This document shows positions 14,157-15,709 of a DNA stretch of 15,709 nucleotides, one piece after another. The notes under the pieces were generated by a model. The model worked only from the letters and a program-made list of their open reading frames with translations, did not search any database and was not told where the DNA came from. A program made the translations under genes and the position numbers. The number at the start of each line of letters is the position of its first letter. Positions within the stretch are counted from its first letter, which is position 1. The stretch is from JBFHNV01 sp041593595 (lineage in GTDB: Bacteria > Pseudomonadota > Gammaproteobacteria > HK1). The stretch lies in assembly GCA_041593595.1 (NCBI GenBank), contig JBFHNV010000140.1:1-15709 (forward strand), in the 5' to 3' direction.

Positions 14157-14816
14157 GTGAGCAGCGCAGCGGCCGCGGCGCCGGCGAGGCTCGCCGCGAC
14201 GGGTGTGCCGCTGCTCGCGGTGCGCGGGCTCGAGCGCGCGGGGCTCGTGTGCGCGGAGCTCCAGGTGGCTGCGGGGGAGTGCGTCGCGGTCACCGGGCCG
14301 TCCGGCTCCGGCAAGACATTGCTGCTGCGGGCCATCGCCGATCTCGATCCGAACCAGGGCGAGGTGCGCCTGTCCGGCCAGGTCCGCGAGCGCTACCCGG
14401 CGCCCGCGTGGCGGCGCCAGGTGATGCTGGTGCCGGCGGAGCCCGGCTGGTGGGCGGTACAGGTGCTGGCCCACTTCCGCACGCCTCCGGACACGGCGAT
14501 GCTGGGCCGGCTGGGTTTCCGCGACGAGGTGCTGGACTGGGCCATCGACCGGCTGTCCACCGGCGAACGCCAGCGCCTCGCGCTCGCCCGCGCGCTCGCG
14601 GAGTCGCCGCAGGTGCTGCTGCTGGACGAGCCCACCAGCGCGCTGGACGAGGACAGCAAGCGAGCTGTCGAGGGGCTGCTGAACGAGCACCTGGCGGGCG
14701 GCGGGGGGATCCTCATGACCACCCACGAGCAGGCGCAGATCGCCCGGCTGGCGGCGCGGGAGGTGCAGGTGGCGGCCGGGCGGGTGACGGCGTGCGCGGC
14801 GGTGGCGGGCGAATGA
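14157..14816 (+). CDS. fetA: ABC transporter ATP-binding protein, FetA (YbbL)-like
   Basis: The 219-residue ATPase has Walker A GPSGSGKT (47-54), signature LSTGERQ (133-139), Walker B VLLLDEPT (153-160), D-loop SALD (161-164) and switch His190, so it is a single nucleotide-binding domain on the cytoplasmic face. Pairing with the FetB-like permease through a 4-base ATGA overlap identifies the FetAB type, which in E. coli promotes iron export and peroxide resistance. The segment that should hold the Q-loop glutamine reads VMLVPAEPGWW; where E. coli FetA has CAQTP, here it is PAEP, so the Gln is missing. The GTG at 14157 is 10 bases after the glutathione transferase stop, with no clear Shine-Dalgarno; an internal GTG at 14205 closer to the conserved core is an alternative. 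Confidence 0.82.
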   Translation: MSSAAAAAPARLAATGVPLLAVRGLERAGLVCAELQVAAGECVAVTGPSGSGKTLLLRAIADLDPNQGEVRLSGQVRERYPAPAWRRQVMLVPAEPGWWAVQVLAHFRTPPDTAMLGRLGFRDEVLDWAIDRLSTGERQRLALARALAESPQVLLLDEPTSALDEDSKRAVEGLLNEHLAGGGGILMTTHEQAQIARLAAREVQVAAGRVTACAAVAGE

Positions 14817-15607
14817 GCTACATCGAGATCAGCGATCTGGATCTCGCCGTGGGCACCGTGCTGCTGCTGCTCAACGCGGGGCTGTCGCTCGTGATGCAGC
14901 TGGGCCTCGCGAAGGAGGTGCTGGTGGCGGCGGCGCGCATGATCGTGCAGCTGTTCCTGGTGGGGCTGGTGCTGAAGGCGGTGTTCGCGCTCGGCTCGCC
15001 CTGGGTCACGGGCTCGCTGGCGGTGGTGATGGGGCTGTTCGCGGGCTACGAGGTGCGCGCCCGCCAGGAGCGGCGCCTGCGCGGGGCGTGGGGCTACGGC
15101 CTGGGGGCGGGCACGGTGATGCTGGCCGCCGCGCTGGTGACCGCGTTCGCGCTCACGGTGCAGATCCGCCCGGAGCCGTGGCACGCGCCGCGCTACGCGC
15201 TGCCGCTGCTTGGCATGGTGCTGGGCAACGTCATGACCGGTGTGAGCCTCGCGCTCAACGACATCGGGCTCACGGCGGCGCGGGAGCGCAGCGCCATCGA
15301 GGCCCAGCTCGCCCTGGGCGCGACCCGCTGGCAGGCCCTTCGTCCCACGGCGCGGCGCGCCCTGCGCGCGGGCTTCATGCCCATCATCAACGCCATGGCG
15401 GCCACCGGCGTGGTGGCGCTGCCAGGCATGATGACCGGCCAGATCATCGCCGGCGTGGATCCCACCTCCGCGGTGCGCTACCAGCTCCTCATCATGTTCA
15501 TGATCGCCGGCGCCACCGCCAGCGGCGTGTTCATGGCCGTGTTCGCCAGCCTCGCCCGCCTCACCGACGACCGCCACCGCCTCCGCCTCGACCGCCTCAC
15601 CCCCTAA
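14813..15607 (+). CDS. fetB: ABC transporter permease, FetB (YbbM)-like
   Basis: The 264-residue inner-membrane protein has about seven hydrophobic segments and the family landmarks of UPF0014/FetB. These are MIVQLFLVGLVLKAVF (43-58), PLLGMVLGNVMTGVSLALN (131-149), a cytoplasmic coupling loop EAQLALGATRWQA (163-175) and the signature LPGMMTGQIIAGVDPTSAVR (203-222). In E. coli FetAB exports iron and protects against peroxide; substrate here is by analogy. The ATG overlaps the fetA stop (ATGA), so translation is coupled. Length matches the E. coli protein (259 residues). The stop TAA at 15605-15607 shares its last two bases with a REP-like repeat that follows directly. Confidence 0.88.
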   Translation: MSYIEISDLDLAVGTVLLLLNAGLSLVMQLGLAKEVLVAAARMIVQLFLVGLVLKAVFALGSPWVTGSLAVVMGLFAGYEVRARQERRLRGAWGYGLGAGTVMLAAALVTAFALTVQIRPEPWHAPRYALPLLGMVLGNVMTGVSLALNDIGLTAARERSAIEAQLALGATRWQALRPTARRALRAGFMPIINAMAATGVVALPGMMTGQIIAGVDPTSAVRYQLLIMFMIAGATASGVFMAVFASLARLTDDRHRLRLDRLTP

Positions 15608-15650
15608 TCAAGAGGGACGCAGTCGCTTGAATTCGCAGTCGCTTGAATTC
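15606..15650. repeat. Third copy of the AATCAAG REP-like repeat, with a 16-bp tandem duplication
   Basis: AATCAAG-agggacgcagtcg-CTTGAATT (15606-15633) is the same element as the pair at 1794-1894, in the orientation of the 1794 unit, with one extra A in the right foot. Its right part is duplicated in tandem: GCAGTCGCTTGAATTC occurs at 15619-15634 and again at 15635-15650. The element starts within the fetB stop codon. The remaining 59 bases to the window end hold no feature I can support. Confidence 0.8.
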
Positions 15651-15709
15651 GTCGTCGTACTCTGCGACAGGTGGCCAATCATCTCCGGCGCGGGCGCCCG
15701 GCGCCTGCC

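Overview
The window is a very GC-rich, gene-dense stretch of chromosome. The protein families (BetA-type choline dehydrogenase, YfcG-type glutathione transferase, FetAB transporter, FHA-GGDEF signalling protein) and the REP-like intergenic palindromes suggest a gammaproteobacterium, possibly an aerobic, salt-adapted one. That placement is an inference from family resemblance only. Thirteen intact protein genes, one gene cut by the window edge and one decayed gene account for nearly all of the sequence. No tRNA, rRNA, CRISPR array, prophage or insertion sequence was seen, and no gene-free gap exceeds about 240 bases.

Left part (1-5014). The 3' end of an SLC13/DASS transporter with two RCK_C domains converges on a hotdog thioesterase. 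Upstream of the thioesterase on the same strand lies a TPR-methyltransferase fusion. The two are separated by a pair of inverted 27-bp repeats, one of which encodes the last residues and stop of the methyltransferase. A small membrane protein with a hairpin in its leader and a small basic protein of unknown role follow.

Middle part (5015-9520). This looks like a catabolic neighbourhood: a LysR regulator with an abnormal C-terminal tail, a translationally coupled GMC oxidoreductase and arylformamidase-like hydrolase, and a divergent enol-lactonase-like hydrolase. A perfect 12-bp inverted repeat sits in the divergent promoter region. The enzymes could hydrolyse an ester or amide, oxidise the resulting alcohol and open a lactone, but the substrate cannot be read from the sequence.

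Right part (9514-15709). A minus-strand group consists of an FHA-GGDEF diguanylate cyclase, a small HExxH protein and a choline dehydrogenase (BetA), without betB, betI or a choline transporter in view. Upstream is a remnant of a CoxL/xanthine-dehydrogenase-type molybdenum subunit that kept both ends but lost its middle. On the plus strand, a YfcG-type glutathione transferase is followed closely by FetA-like and FetB-like ABC transporter genes, a plausible iron/peroxide stress unit. The window ends in a third copy of the 27-bp repeat, which overlaps the fetB stop codon.

No wholly new system was established. The best leads are the two REP-like families that supply stop codons, the BetA/diguanylate-cyclase/metalloprotein gene group, the internally deleted CoxL relic, and the ABC ATPase lacking its Q-loop glutamine.
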